From positions 57,670 through 121,669 of the forward strand of contig MU853198.1 of the NCBI GenBank assembly GCA_033085395.1: 64,000 nt of DNA, written 5' to 3'. Of this stretch, positions 1-12,200 are shown one piece after another (within the stretch, counting starts at the first letter, position 1; every line of letters starts with the position of its first letter). This stretch comes from Xanthoparmelia taractica. Taxonomy: Eukaryota > Ascomycota > Lecanoromycetes > Lecanorales > Parmeliaceae. The position numbers were made by a program, and so were the translations under genes. Under the pieces are notes generated by a model that saw only the letters and a list, made by a program, of their open reading frames with translations, ran no database searches and was not told where the DNA came from.

Positions 1-31
1 TCCATTGCTCCAAGGGACAGGTCTGAGAGGC

Positions 32-697
32 ATGTATCCAAGGTGGGCGTGCTTACTGTACCTACTACTGCTCAGCAGTGTCCTTCTCACAGCGTACGCC
101 GCGCCTCGTCCTGGCGCAAAAACCTCAACCTCGATCCCGAAATCTTCAGATGGTATTCTGCAGCTGCAGCAAAACTCACTGCCAGATACACCCATATCGA
201 TCGTACCCCTCCAAAATACTAGCCTAAGCGCTCCAAATCCCACACCCGCGGACCCCATCGTCCCCATTCCCGGCACGGACGCGTACCTCCGGATCACCTA
301 CATTGGCGAAACCTCGTTCGAAACCTCTCACCTCGAAACGCTCATCTCGGGCGCGTGCGCAAAGATCAAAGATGCCGTAAACTCACAACCAGACGATCAC
401 ATCGCGCCGCTACCGTGGTTCTACCAGTCGTACAGCAAGCGCTGGCGCGAGACGATTGCGATTCGGGTAAGGGGGAATGATGGTATGGTGGTGACGTGGC
501 GGCAGTTGCATTGGATTCTGACGGGTCTGCTGCATTTTATGGAGGGGGAGCCGATGCATTTGCATCCGGTCAACTTCGATGTTGTTGTTGTTGGAACGGG
601 AATGGTGGCGGCGGGCATGTTGTGGCATTCGCAGAGTCCGGCTTTTCGGGGGGATGGAGAGGGGGAAGCGGGGGTTGAGTTTATGAGCTTGGGGTGA
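32..697 (+). CDS. Secreted protein of unknown function
   Basis: A single open frame of 221 residues begins at the ATG at position 32; the longer frame from position 5 starts with TTG and is not preferred. Residues 1-23 form a clear signal peptide: a short basic start, a leucine-rich core and a small-residue cleavage zone ending AYA-A. The mature part opens with a Ser/Thr/Pro-rich linker of about 60 residues. A compact region of about 110 residues follows, including the segments RWRETIAIRV and VTWRQLHWILTGLL. I do not recognise the family. The last 25 residues are glycine and glutamate rich and look unstructured. Only 31 bases lie upstream, so a missed 5' exon cannot be excluded. An extracellular or wall location is inferred from the signal peptide alone. 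Confidence 0.6.
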   Translation: MYPRWACLLYLLLLSSVLLTAYAAPRPGAKTSTSIPKSSDGILQLQQNSLPDTPISIVPLQNTSLSAPNPTPADPIVPIPGTDAYLRITYIGETSFETSHLETLISGACAKIKDAVNSQPDDHIAPLPWFYQSYSKRWRETIAIRVRGNDGMVVTWRQLHWILTGLLHFMEGEPMHLHPVNFDVVVVGTGMVAAGMLWHSQSPAFRGDGEGEAGVEFMSLG

Positions 698-1706
698 AGG
701 CTAGCAGTTGCGAAATCCAAGGGGCGGCGAAGCTCGAGGAATGCGCGTAGCCGATGCGTGCTGTAGATACATGTGTACGCAGCCAAATCCAGTGCTTTCA
801 AACCTGGCTGGACATCAGCATACTTTGACAGCATCTTAGAATGCAAAGCTCTTGGATGTCAGCTTCAGCAAAGACACGCCTTTTGATGCAAAGCCTAACC
901 ACCCTCGTCATCACCACCGCCGCGATACCAACAGATTCCAAACCCTTGCATCCGTTCGAACCGCGAGGAGTTAACTTCCCGGGTCAGGGTCTTCAGTATG
1001 AGGTATCTGGAGCAGGAAGGGAGTAGCGGTGGTCGTGTTGATTTCTGTCCAATGGAAGTGGGGGATGGGATGAGAGGAAAGGGTGCGGTATTAGGGAGGT
1101 CGTGAGTCTGCTTGTGGTGGGAGGGGAGGCAGGGAGGGGTTGGTTGTGTCGGTTCTTTACCTAGTTCAAGGTCAGTTGCGTTGCCTTGCCCTTTAAATCT
1201 TTTTCTCGGCGTGATAGCACTAGGTAAGGTTGCTTTGGTCTGGTCTAGTAGCTGGTTAGTAGGTAGGTATGTTATAGGTAGATAAGTGGGTAGGTAGGTA
1301 GATAGGTAGGTAAATGGGTGGGTATTAGGAGCAATGGAAGGGAGTGGGGATTCTGAGGATGCGTGTTGGGTTGGACCTGGGTGTGGAGGATGAGTGTGTA
1401 TGTATATACTGGTTGATCCTTTTTGATGCGTCGATTTTGTATCGCAAGGAGAGTGTTTGCTACGATGAAGCAGGTGTTGAGGGACTGTGGGTTCTGGAGT
1501 CAGATTGTGTTCTATGTGAGATGGTGCAGCGAGGGACATTCAGGACATCACAAAAGAGTCTACTTTGCTCCTAAGTTCAGGTTCTTATTCTTGGCACAAT
1601 TGTACTGTATATATGACATCTATGTCGCTAAAATGAGCTAAGAGCCTCGCACTATTCATCAGCTTCTGCTTTATTGCTAGCACCGACCATGCATTCAAAC
1701 GATCAT
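698..1706. other. Gene-free interval with TAGG-type tandem repeats
   Basis: No convincing gene is seen. Positions 1256-1326 hold an imperfect tetranucleotide array (TAGG/TAGA/TGGG units). A 214-codon minus-strand frame crosses the array (895-1539), but its composition is repetitive (LSTYLPTYLP) and reflects the repeat. The interval lies between the 3' ends of two convergent genes. Confidence 0.6.
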
Positions 1707-3369
1707 CTAACAGCTAGCCTCCTGATCTTCATACACAACAGTACCATCACGCTCATTCCCCTCAACCTCAATGTCAACCTCCGCCCGCTTCACATTCTCA
1801 TAACATCCCTCCACCCCACACTCACACGTCTTGTACCGCCAATATCCAAAGCCGTAGTCAATCGTCACCTCCTCAAACACCTCAATCTCCCTCACACTCT
1901 GCACCACACACCTATGCCTACCTCCCTGCGTCACGATCCGAAACTTGGTCGACGCATCGCACGAGTGGTTGATAAATCGCGTCCAATTCCCATACCGCTT
2001 CGCACTGATTGTCGCAATCACCTCGTCGCTCGGCCGACCCGGCAGACTGAAATCGAACCCGTAGATTGAGTCACCGCCATAGCCAGAGGGGAATATTTCG
2101 CCGAGGTATTCGGCTAGTATGGCGCCTTTGGGGATGCGTTGCAGAGCGCGGACGCCGACACCTTTATGGCCGTAATCGCGGAGCTCGACGAGCGGGTGCC
2201 AGATCAATGGGTTGGTGTCGAAGGAGCAGATGCAGGGTACGCGGGATTTGCAGGTTAGGCAGCGTTGGAAGCTCGGGTAGCGGACGAGGGTTGGATCTTC
2301 GGGGTAGGGACGGTTGGGGGGCCAGTGGGATGGGGGTGGGCTGTTGCGGAAGGCGTTTCCTCGGTATATGTTCTTGTGGATGTTGAGTTGGTGCTTGCCT
2401 TGGAACGTGGGCCGTCGGACGTCCTCGAGCTTTGAGGTTACTATCCATTTGTGGGGGTTGTAATTTTTGGGTCCCGTGGGCTGGTACTGGGTGAAGTCGA
2501 AGGATGGAGGGAAGAGGCTGTTTAGACGGATTAGCTCGGTCCACCATTCGAGGCCACAGCATTCGGCGAAGACCGTCAAGCTCACAGCATTCTCATTGAT
2601 GACGGCGGAGACTTCTGGCCATGCCGATGCATCGAGGTTACGCGCCGTTTCACAGAAGTTGGCGGAGTGAGCGAGCTTGCTTAGAAACTTCCAGCCATTA
2701 TCAGCGGCCAGCTTGCCGTACCTCTCGTGGGCTCGATCCTCGCATGATGAGCATCTGGTCATCTCCTCTCCGATACCCAAGGTCTCGTCGGGTGGCGGGC
2801 ACTCTGGGTCGTATACATACGCAAGCGCTGATCCTGTTGATGATATTAGTCAATGTAGATGCTGATTGGAGTTGCGAAGACTTACCGATGGCGCGCGCCA
2901 CCCCAACCGACACTTCTCGGAGTAACAAATCAATGTCGCTGACCTCTCCATATAACCATCTCGGGCCGCCAGATCCTCCAAAAACTGACCTGGAAGCTTG
3001 AGCAGCAGCGACGTTGTGTAGATCCTGATAGATCTTTTCCATCAACCCTTTGACGTCGTATTCAAAGCACTCACCGGCATCCGTAGGAGAAATCCTCTCC
3101 GCCTCTTCTTTGCGACTTTCTTCTTCTAGGGCGCTGAAAAGGTGCGCTCGCACTGTCTCGTTATCAGTAGTGACTTCACGTGCGGAGTCAATAAAAGCTT
3201 GCCATTTCTCTTGTGCCTGCGGACTCTCTCCTTTTGCTGCTTGGCTAACTTTGCTTGGTTTCTTCGGCCGAGCAGAAGACTTCGTTATTCTGGATCTAGT
3301 TGGTTGCGATGCAGAATTCTTGCTGTGGATGGAGCTGCCAGAGCTTCCAGTCATGGGGTAACACTTCAT
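1707..3369 (-). CDS. SET-domain protein methyltransferase
   Basis: Two exons (3369-2886 and 2833-1707) are separated by a 52-nt intron with a GTAAG donor and a CAACAG acceptor. Frame is kept across the junction (ATC G|GA TCA). The C-terminal half carries a SET domain. Visible are the GVGVRALQRIPKGAILAEYLGEIF start of the fold (shown here only as a description of its GxG and YxGE elements), the RFINHSCDAS signature (NHSC) near the S-adenosylmethionine site, an ITIDYGF-like segment (VTIDYGFGYW) and a post-SET cysteine cluster, CECGVEGC. The N-terminal half is basic and Ser-rich, then helical. SET proteins of this type transfer methyl groups from SAM to lysines, often on histones. The classical nine-cysteine pre-SET of SUV39/DIM-5 is not obvious, so I do not assign H3K9 specificity. 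A nuclear role is inferred. Confidence 0.85.
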
Positions 3370-4309
3370 GGTTCGTAGTGTTCTGCGTGCTCAATAGTAG
3401 GAGACGAAAGCTGGCAGTGGGCTGCGGTTCGTGAAACTTTAGGTAGTGACCGATGCAGTAGGATTTCAATATGGAGCGAAGGAGGATGACAACTGGTCTG
3501 TGACTTTAGGCTGGAGGTCTTCTGACCACCTCGGTGGGCGAGAACAATGGCCATTGTGACAAGGTCTTAAGTAGGAGACCAGAAGCAAAAGGGAAATGAA
3601 GTATGTGCTTTGTTCCACTTGCGAAAGAGACAAAGGAACAAGCGTGGCGCACGAAAATGCATTTGTGTTGATAATACCAATTACGGTGGCATAAGCGAAC
3701 AATGATTGTTAATGTTTTCGAGCCGCCGCAACCGCCAAGCACAATTGGGTAACCAAGTCGCATCTCCATTGCATCAAACCAAAAGAAGAGGTCAACAATT
3801 TACAAAGTGGCAGCCGAAGCATTATGAATCCCTGGGTCTAGAAGATTCACCTCGATGCGAATCCCTTTCCATTCGATGAAGATGAGTCCGCCATACGTTT
3901 CTAAAGCCTCGCCTGCTTTTGCAAGCCAATTTCCCTTGCGAAGAGCATCAACCCGAGAGGCGGAAAAGAGGCCGGAATGTAGTTAGATGACTGTCCACAC
4001 AGCAAATAGATGAGAATCAATCACAGGAATGGCTATATGAAAGGGGTGGGACATGCCTAAGACTACTGGACATCGGTTGTTATGTACAGATGTAAAAAAG
4101 AAATTCATATCGACACAAACGTGCTCTGCTATGTAGCAAACTTTTGGAAGCCACCGGGCACTTCAAGGAAACCTTTCACCGAGCCTTCTTCATCGTTCAT
4201 CATCACACCCAGACGGTTGCAACATTGGAGTGTGAATGAATCAGTTTAGATGAGCTATTGCGATCGTAAAGGCGAATCCATGGAGAGCCAAGACTTTATC
4301 TCCACGCTT
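3370..4309. other. Intergenic, upstream of the SET gene
   Basis: No gene is recognised. Overlapping minus-strand frames at 3466-3769 have no family signal. The stretch contains the 5' region of the leftward SET gene and the 3' flank of the small secreted-protein gene. Confidence 0.5.
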
Positions 4310-4789
4310 TCAGTTGGGCGTTGGGGTTGGGCTGCAGACATCCACAGTAGTAGTTGATTGTGCATTCTCGAACAGAAAGGTGGTGGACGTTATCGGCTAG
4401 ATATTGCACAGAACTCATTAGCACAAGAACCACCCTCTTGATAAACAGACAGCGAAGACTTACGACCCCTAATCCGCAGAACCGAGGCACGACAGTCACT
4501 GCTTGGCAGCCTTCACAGTCGAAGGACACGGTGGAGGTAGATGCGAATGGTTGCTCATAAACGGTGATCGTTTCGGTGGGCCCAATGAGAGTCTGGCAGG
4601 GGCGGGCGGTGAATGTGCATGGCTGTTCTGGGCCGCCTGGGTTGACTGAGCCGCCTTGGGCTAAGGCAGCGCTGTGACTACAATCAATCCGTCAGAAGAA
4701 TGAAGAGTGCTGTGTAATGAGATGGAGGGTGTTGCATACACTGTTGCTGCGCAAGCCACGATGCCTGCAACGATTGAGAGGTACTTCAT
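4310..4789 (-). CDS. Small secreted protein with six mature cysteines
   Basis: I assembled three exons: 4789-4740, 4677-4464 and 4396-4310. The introns are 62 nt (GTATGC...TTGTAG) and 67 nt (GTAAGT...TCTAG), and every junction keeps frame to a TGA at 4310. The product is 116 residues. Residues 1-17 (MKYLSIVAGIVACAATV) start a signal peptide, with likely cleavage shortly after, near SAALA. The mature chain is Thr/Ser rich and has six cysteines: two in a PCTFTARPC segment, two in FDCEGC, one in RFCG and one near the end in VDVCS. The tail is a Thr-Pro repeat. Small size, secretion and paired cysteines fit an apoplastic or wall-associated protein, possibly effector-like, but no family is recognised. 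The individual open frames are too short to stand out without splicing. Confidence 0.7.
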
Positions 4790-7512
4790 GTTGTTTTTAG
4801 GGGTTTCGGATTGATGCCTGAAGGGACTGAGATAGGCTGAGCTAGACTAGATTAGGTACGAGTCGGCTGGTTGGGCTTCGCTGTTGATGGATGATCGCAA
4901 TCATTTCATGGAGCGAGTGAGGGTTTATGTATACTTTTGGAGACCAGGGCAACCCTTTCAGCTGGGTTGGATGCCTGTGCTGAGTAAGAAATAGACGTCC
5001 GATCTCAGTCTGAGCGAGAATGAGTCTCGTAATACAGACTTCTTACCGAATGGTCGAGGCCATGTTCCCTGCAGCTGACCCTCGTCACGTGTGTTGTGTG
5101 GCAGGACACAACGAGAAATTCTCACTCCAATCAACTTCGCAAGACTTCTCACAGAAACCTGGTCCGTCTTACGGTCACAGCCGGCTCTACCGTAAGGATT
5201 TCAGATGACGGTCACAATGCAGAAAGCTTAGCGCACATGCTTCAACATATCCGGGGATACCGTCATGCTTATCAATATACAGATTCATGATATCGATGGA
5301 CAGAGCCTTATGGAATGTCAACACATAGCCCACCATCATGCGGGCTCCATTTGACCACAGCCATCACGGCTTGGCTCTTGTGAAAGGAGGGCGCAGCGTC
5401 TTTGGTATGTGGAACCAGCCGTTGAAATCCGCCATACTTTCTGAGGACCGACCGAGGTCTGGGGAACCGATCTTGATCACCTCGTAGGATTATGGGATCT
5501 TCGCGGGTAGCTGCCTAGCGGGCCAGACTAACGATCTTGTCACAGAGCTTTGCCACTATATTGCATGCTTAGGAGATGCACAACCCAGCCGCCTCTTTAC
5601 TGTTGGTTATGTGATGGTCTCCAGTTTCCTTGTTCTCAAGTCATCGAGGGGTAGCAGCCGATCATTCAAAACGAGCTGGGAGAGTGCGATAAAAGCTCGA
5701 CATGCATAACTTGCCTCCTCTTAATGCGACTTACGACAGCACGCAGTGAACGGAACATGGAATTTTTGGTCTCTTTTTCAGCATAGGAGATTCCCGAGGA
5801 GCCATGTTGTCGGCCTCGTCTTAGTTCTGACCTTCGAAAGAAGAAACGGAGATGTTTCTCAGAGTGTACTTCGTAAACCAGACCTCGTGACTGTGAAGCT
5901 TCCTATCCAATCGCTTTCTGGCACGATGGTGACTGGTTTCTCTGAGAACAACCCTTGCGGAGTGATTTACTGGCTACATCCTCGTCAAGCACACATATTG
6001 CCGGAATGGTCACACCGCCTTCGGCTTCGCCCCATTTATATCTGGCAAGGAGCGGTGACCTTGGATGACTTTGGAGTGAAATGGAAGATCGTGATTGGTG
6101 GTCCTACCATTCAGTCGATGGCCTGATTAATCAAGGCATGGTTCCGAGGAAAAGGTTGCTTGCGGCGACTCGGCGAATTTCTGGGAGCGCCACAAAGTCT
6201 TCAGCTCCGCGTGATTTTAACCTGGAGGTGAGAGTAGAAGTATATGTCAGATGAAGGCGACTCTGACTGAGACTGAGTCCCGTGATCTAAAACTTACCAT
6301 CTTACTATTGGTTCAAGGACCGAAACAGACCTTCCCGCAAATGACTCGTCAGGGAATGAGTCAGGCAATGCAACTCCAGCAGGCAAGGTAATGCTTTACG
6401 TAAAAAATGAGCCTAATTTGTGGTGAAGCACTGACGGGGTATATGCACTTTCAGTCTTCAGACGTCACATTGCTGACAATTCTTGTACGACCAGTGTACT
6501 TCACCACATATATTGACGGCACGTCTTTGCGTGTCGGTTGAAAACAGGGAGATGAACGGTACTCGAGACTCTCTACCTTAAAATAGAGTGATTTGCGAGC
6601 TGAGATAATCCCGCCACGGTCATAGGTAATCGCAACCTTGCGCGTCACCGGGTTCCGGATTTCGGTACTCTATCCGGTCATCTTACGCTCCGTCTCTGTC
6701 AGCCAGTCAACAGTCCGATTTGGGCACGATGATCAGGCTTATGGATGGTTCGACCCACGATGCAGGCACCAGTCTCGCCCAATTCGTAGGTTGCTTCGCT
6801 CTCGGCCTTGTTCAATATTCTTTCTGTTTAAGGTTCTGACCACCTGTAGCCTATCTTGGATTATAGAGCTCATATCGTTTCGGCTAGTTAAATGGCCTCC
6901 CAATCCAGCTGTGTACTGAGACATGGGTGGGTACTTGATGTAGTCGCCCTCTGCTCTGGACCAGACATCTGGGCAGTTGGCTGCAGGACATGCTCTGAAT
7001 GCCCCAGCGGAGCGGCCGTACCTTGCATACTCTGCAGCGTGGCTTTTTGCATCTTGCCTTCGGTCCACGTGCGGCATTTTTCTGCGAGAGCAGTCTCATC
7101 TCCCAACCTTATAGCCTTATTCGTTCCTCGTAGATTGGGTGTAAACACGGGCCAAGCACACTTTTTGATGCTGGTTAGTTGTTCGTGGTGTTCCCCGGCG
7201 CTCATATTTCCATTAAAGACAGATAGCCAACGATAGACACATTCGACGTTGACTACAGCCGACTTGATTGCAGTCTTGTTAAGTCCAATGGATGGACAAC
7301 TTGTGAGAAGTCGAGGGGGAAAAGAGTGCCTTTGTTTCCCATCCAATTGCGAGTGCCGAGGTTGAGCCGACACCATGACGATTTGGAGAGCCGAGATGTC
7401 TCTACGAAAGCTGCCAGCTCCTCTTGCCTCGCCAACCTCATGTGAACGCCAATAAATTTTGCCATCTTCTCCTTCCTTGACTGCTATACTGTGACCCTTA
7501 TTTGTGTTAGAC
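4790..7512. other. 2.7-kb interval without a supported gene
   Basis: Scattered frames have no recognisable domains. The 126-codon frame at 5746-6126 begins with GTG rather than ATG and has no family resemblance. A 287-codon minus-strand frame (6888-7751) does start with ATG but overlaps the first exon of the PrpD gene in antisense; it is discussed as a finding. The last few hundred bases should include the PrpD promoter. Confidence 0.5.
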
Positions 7513-9292
7513 ATGTCCTCTTTGCTGAGGACTGTCCATCGAACACCGGTTCGTCGGCTGCAACAGCAGAGGGCTCTCTCTCGTTGCGTAAGTGGAAACG
7601 GCCCAGCGAAAACCCTACAACGTTCGCCGCAGACTTCGATATTACATCCTATTCCTCCTTTAAGAAGCGCCTTCTCAATCATGGCTAGCCTGAAGTCCAA
7701 TGCCCCCGCAATGGTCGGTGCTAGGGAATTCGATCCAGAGATCAAGGACATGGCGAGCTACATCCATAATTACAAGATAGACTCGGATCTCGCCGTATGC
7801 GAAGATCTTCACACCCCCCAGCGGGTCTGTCATTGACTTTAATTGGATAGTATGAAACTGCACGCTACGTCTTTCTCGATACCATCGGCTGCGGCCTGGA
7901 AGCTCTTCGATTCAAAGAATGCACCAAGCTACTCGGGCCTATAGTCGAAGGCACCGTCGTTCCACATGGCACTCGAGTGCCCGGTACTCCATACGTCCTC
8001 GATCCCGTCAATGGCGCCTTCAACATAGGAGCGATGATTCGATGGCTGGACTACAATGACTGCTGGCTAGCAGCTGAATGGGGCCACCCTTCAGACAATC
8101 TGGGAGGCATACTCGCGGTGGCAGACTGGATATCGAGAACGAATCGTGCTGGAGGGCATGTTGGGAATGGAACCATTGTGAAGATCAAGGATGTCTTGGA
8201 AGCTATGATCAAGGCACATGAGATACAAGGATGCTTGGCGTTGGAGAACTCGTTTAATAAGGTTGGGTTGGATCATGTTGTTCTGGTCAAGGTTGCTACT
8301 GCGGCTGTGGTTTCGAAGATGCTCGGCCTACCAGAAAGACAGACGGCCGATGCCATTTCACAAGCTTGGGTCGACGGGCAGAGCTTAAGGACATACAGAC
8401 ATTCGCCAAATACCATGTCCAGAAAATCCTGGGCGGCAGGCGACGCGTGTCAAAGAGCAGTCAACCTGGTTTTAAAGGTCCAGAAAGGAGAACACGGCGT
8501 TCCGACAGTCTTGTCGGTGCCGGTGTGGGGCTTCTACGACGTAGCCTTCAAAGGCAAAAAGTTCGAGTTCCAGCGACCATATGGCAGCTACGTGATGGAG
8601 AACATTCTCTTCAAAGTCTCATACCCAGGTACAGTCTTTCTACGCTTCCGCTCCCACTAGTGCTAATAATATCTTTTCCAGCCGAATTCCACTCCCAAAC
8701 CGCCATCGAAGCTGCCAAAAGAATCAACGCCAAGCTCGCAGAGCAAGGCAAGTCGGCAAAAGACATCAAGTCCATCACCTGCCGCACCCATGAGGCCTGC
8801 ATCCGTATCATCGACAAACAGCATAAATCCATGGACAACTTCGCCGACCGCGATCACTGCATACAATACATGGTAGCCACCATGCTCGTCTTCAACCGAC
8901 TCCACGCCACCGACTACACGGATGGGTCAGAAGCTGCTACAAGCCCGCTCGTTGAGGAACTGAGAAGAAATATCTCTTGTGTCGAAGACCCCGAATTCAC
9001 CAAAGCCTACCATAACCCTGACATGCGGACGATACCGAACGCACTTACCGTAACGCTCAAGGATGGCACGGTGCTCGAAGAGACGGTCGTGGAGGCTCCG
9101 CTGGGGCATAAGCTGAGGCGGGAGGAAGCGAAGCCGGAGATATTGGAAAAGTTTGAGAGACATCTTAAACCACATTTTGAGTCGAACAAGGTGAAGGAGC
9201 TGCTTGAGCTGGGGCAGGATAAAGAAGAGTTGGAGAATATGGCCGTGGATACGTACATGGACATGTACGTGAAGGAAAAGATGGAGTGGTAG
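7513..9292 (+). CDS. prpD: Mitochondrial 2-methylcitrate dehydratase (MmgE/PrpD family)
   Basis: Three exons (7513-7794, 7851-8628, 8682-9292) encode 556 residues. The introns are 56 nt (GTATGC...GATAG) and 53 nt (GTACAG...TTCCAG). The ATG at 7513 is chosen because the first 59 residues are rich in Arg, Ser and Leu and nearly free of acids, as in a mitochondrial presequence; an internal ATG at 7681 (MASLKSNAP) could give a form without it. The body is colinear with MmgE/PrpD proteins: a VFLDTIGCGLEAL helix, GTRVPGTPYVLDPVNGAFN, WLDYNDCWLAAEWGHPSDNLG, and a C-terminal half with YHNPDMRTIPNALTV. The family dehydrates 2-methylcitrate to 2-methyl-cis-aconitate in the methylcitrate cycle, which disposes of propionyl-CoA. 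No methylcitrate synthase or methylisocitrate lyase gene is nearby, so the gene is not part of a local cluster. Related dehydratases (itaconate-type PrpD paralogues) are the main alternative. Confidence 0.92.
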
Positions 9293-12200
9293 ATGATGAT
9301 CATGGCGAATGGCCTTGTATATGCGCTGCTGAATGAATTTATGCCGTCGCTCGAGAAGAGAGTGTGTGAATGACCACCACATCTCCCGTATGCGATCCTC
9401 GCCAGCCAGAAGAAGAATGCATCTTCTCAATCCCCTACCTCTTTCGGCCCCAATCCTCCATCTCCTTTTTCTCCCTAATTCCCACCACCAACACCAGAAA
9501 GGCAACTTCCTGCCTCCATCCCCAACCTCAGCCTCCTTCATACAAATCCAATCTAATGCACCTTCTCCTCCTTATCATCCCCAACCTCATCCCCCCATTC
9601 CCACTTTCCTCTCATCGCACCCCTACACATACACACATCAATTTCACCCTTTCACCCTCCCTCCCTTCTTCCCTTCCTCCCTCTTTCCCCTCCTCCTCCT
9701 CCTTCTCCCTCCTTCTCTTCATCATCGCCACCACTCCCACACCAGCAATTCATAAGTGATCACGTCTATCTGTCTCTACCTGTCTCTATCTCTCTCTACC
9801 TCTCATTTTGAGGAAGTCGGCGCAATCGAAGGTAGATGGAAAGGAGTTGGCGGAGGAAGTAAGGGGGGGCTTTTTTCTTAAGATGAAATGAAATGAGATG
9901 GGAGGTGGTGAGGGAAGCAGAGACAGGGGTAGGATGGAGAGGTAAAGAGAAGAGGATAGGAATGAAGGGAGGGTCTTTAGAGATGGGGAGGTGAGTTGGG
10001 GAGGTGGAAGGACGTGGATATGTACCTTATCTATTAATACTAGGTGGAAGGAAGCGAGAGAGAAAAGAGGAAAGGGAGGAATTTGGGATCATCATTTTCC
10101 TCCTCACTCCTCCTGCGGCAGCTATACACAGACTGCTAGCCAGCCAAATCGAGAAAGGAGAGACAAAAAGCAGAGAGAGAGAGATCCTCGCCCCATAACC
10201 TACCTTTCCCCTCCACCACGCCCCGGCCTACCCCAATCAATCAACAGCCAGTGCCATAAAAAAGGAAGTAGTCCCCCTCCCCTCTAGCAAATGACGCTAT
10301 CCGTATAACCGCATCCTTTCCTTCCTTTCTTCCTTCCATCCCAAACAATGAAGAAGTATATAAGCTAAGGCATAGTTGATAGATGAGTCTTGGACTTTGA
10401 TAAGAAATGTGTAGGTGTCCCTTGCGGGGAGGAGGTGGAAAAGGAAAGGAAAGGGAAAGGGGGGGGGGGAATTTTATTCGCAAGTTTGAGTGGGGGCGGG
10501 TTGCTCTGCTCGAATTTCCACTCACTCACTTACTCACTCAAAAGTTATACTCATTCTGTCATTATCACCAACACCTCACCGCAACCTCCGTGCTAAGAAG
10601 CGCAGAACTTCGGCGTAGAGCTTCGACGCAGACTTCGACCCAGGGTGAAAGAAAGGAAGATATAGCGAGTGCGTGTGGGGAAGGAAGCACGAAGCACGAA
10701 GCACGAAAATCGAAAATCGAATACGTAAGTTACCAGGTAGGAAAGAGATCTATCAACAAGGTCTTTCATCCCGATACGTAGCAAAGTTGGAAGAAGGGAC
10801 CACGCTCGAGCCGCAACAAAAAAAGAAAAACAGAAAAAAAAAAACAAAAAACAAGTCGGCGCACCACGATCGCAGTACTTTGTAAGACTACATCTATGCA
10901 TGCATACCGCTCACTCAAGACGCGCATCGCGAGCGCATCCATCCATCTCCATCCAGATCTCGAGGGAAATTTTCTCTCTCTCTCTCCCCCTCTCTCAATT
11001 ATTAATAAATAGGAATTAAAGAAATGGTAGAAAACGCGTGTCAACTTTAGCGCGCGTTTTTTTTTTTTTTCCTATTTCCCCTTTTTTCTCTTGACCTTTC
11101 CATGCAGGGCGGGCACGTATACCGGCCGGCACTCACCCCCCCCCCTCGTACACCGGCCATAGAAATCAGCAGGGAGCCCCTTTCCCTCCCTTTTCCGCTT
11201 TATCTCTTTCGCAAGCAAGAAGGAGAAATCATGGCGGTGACGATGAGTCCGGGAGAGCTCGGCTACCTTACCTTACCTTACCTTACCTACTTTCTACCTA
11301 CCCTTACCTACTAGCAGTGAAAGAGGAAGAGGAAGAGCGTAGAAGTAGATGTAGATGTAGATGTAGATGTCGTTCGTCACACGAGAGATTTCGATGGAGA
11401 AATAAGTTAAAGGAAGTATCACGGGTGAATATATACTGTGCATCCTTTTGCAGGTGGACTCTCGCAAAGGAAAGAAAGGAAGAAAAGAACGATCGAAACA
11501 AAGGAAGAAAGAAAGAAAGAAAGAAAGCTCGAAAGAAAGAAAGGTATGGGTCGTCAGCAACATCTTGCGACTATCTTAGACATCTTTTATCGTCGTCGGT
11601 CGGTCTGGTGGGTATGGATAGATGCAGCAAGCGCCAACTACTTCTACTTCTACAACCGGCCGGAGCAACCCCCCCTCCCTCCCCTGTGCCTCCTGTAGAT
11701 CCCGGCAAATACTCCTAATCCCAGCCAAGCCCCCCCCCCCCCTTTTTTTTTTCTACTCACTTAATCCCTGAGGGTGTGCGAGCCGCTATGTAACCAGCCT
11801 TTCCCCCTACCACTAACCACTACCCACTAACCAAACCAAACGAAGGTAAGGTAGAAGTAGCCGCATATCGTATTTTCCAACCACTTCCAACATACCTAAA
11901 TTACCCGTATCGTATCCACACCCAAGGTAAGGTAAGGTACCTAGCAGGGTCCGCACGTCCCCCCATTTGTAGGTAGGGAAAAAGAAGACGATGCAGTTAC
12001 CGAGTATGTAGGAGTAAATACAGTACTGTAACATGACATGCTTTTTTGAAAAAGCCCCGAGGCGAGGATCTTCCCTCTGAGCATGGATGGATGCATGATC
12101 GTGGCTTGATGCATCCATCCATCCATCCATCCATCCAGAGAGCGGGTGGTGGAGCCGCCGGCATCTTTCGTATTGCGCCTCAAGGGAAAGGGATGGGATG

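Noticed and set aside
895..1539. 214-codon minus-strand frame
   Set aside because: Its length comes from the TAGG repeat; the product is repetitive, and it lies between two gene ends with no domain.
9333..9759. Two overlapping 129-140-codon plus-strand frames
   Set aside because: They are Pro/Ser/His-rich readings of a pyrimidine tract, in the 3' region of PrpD.
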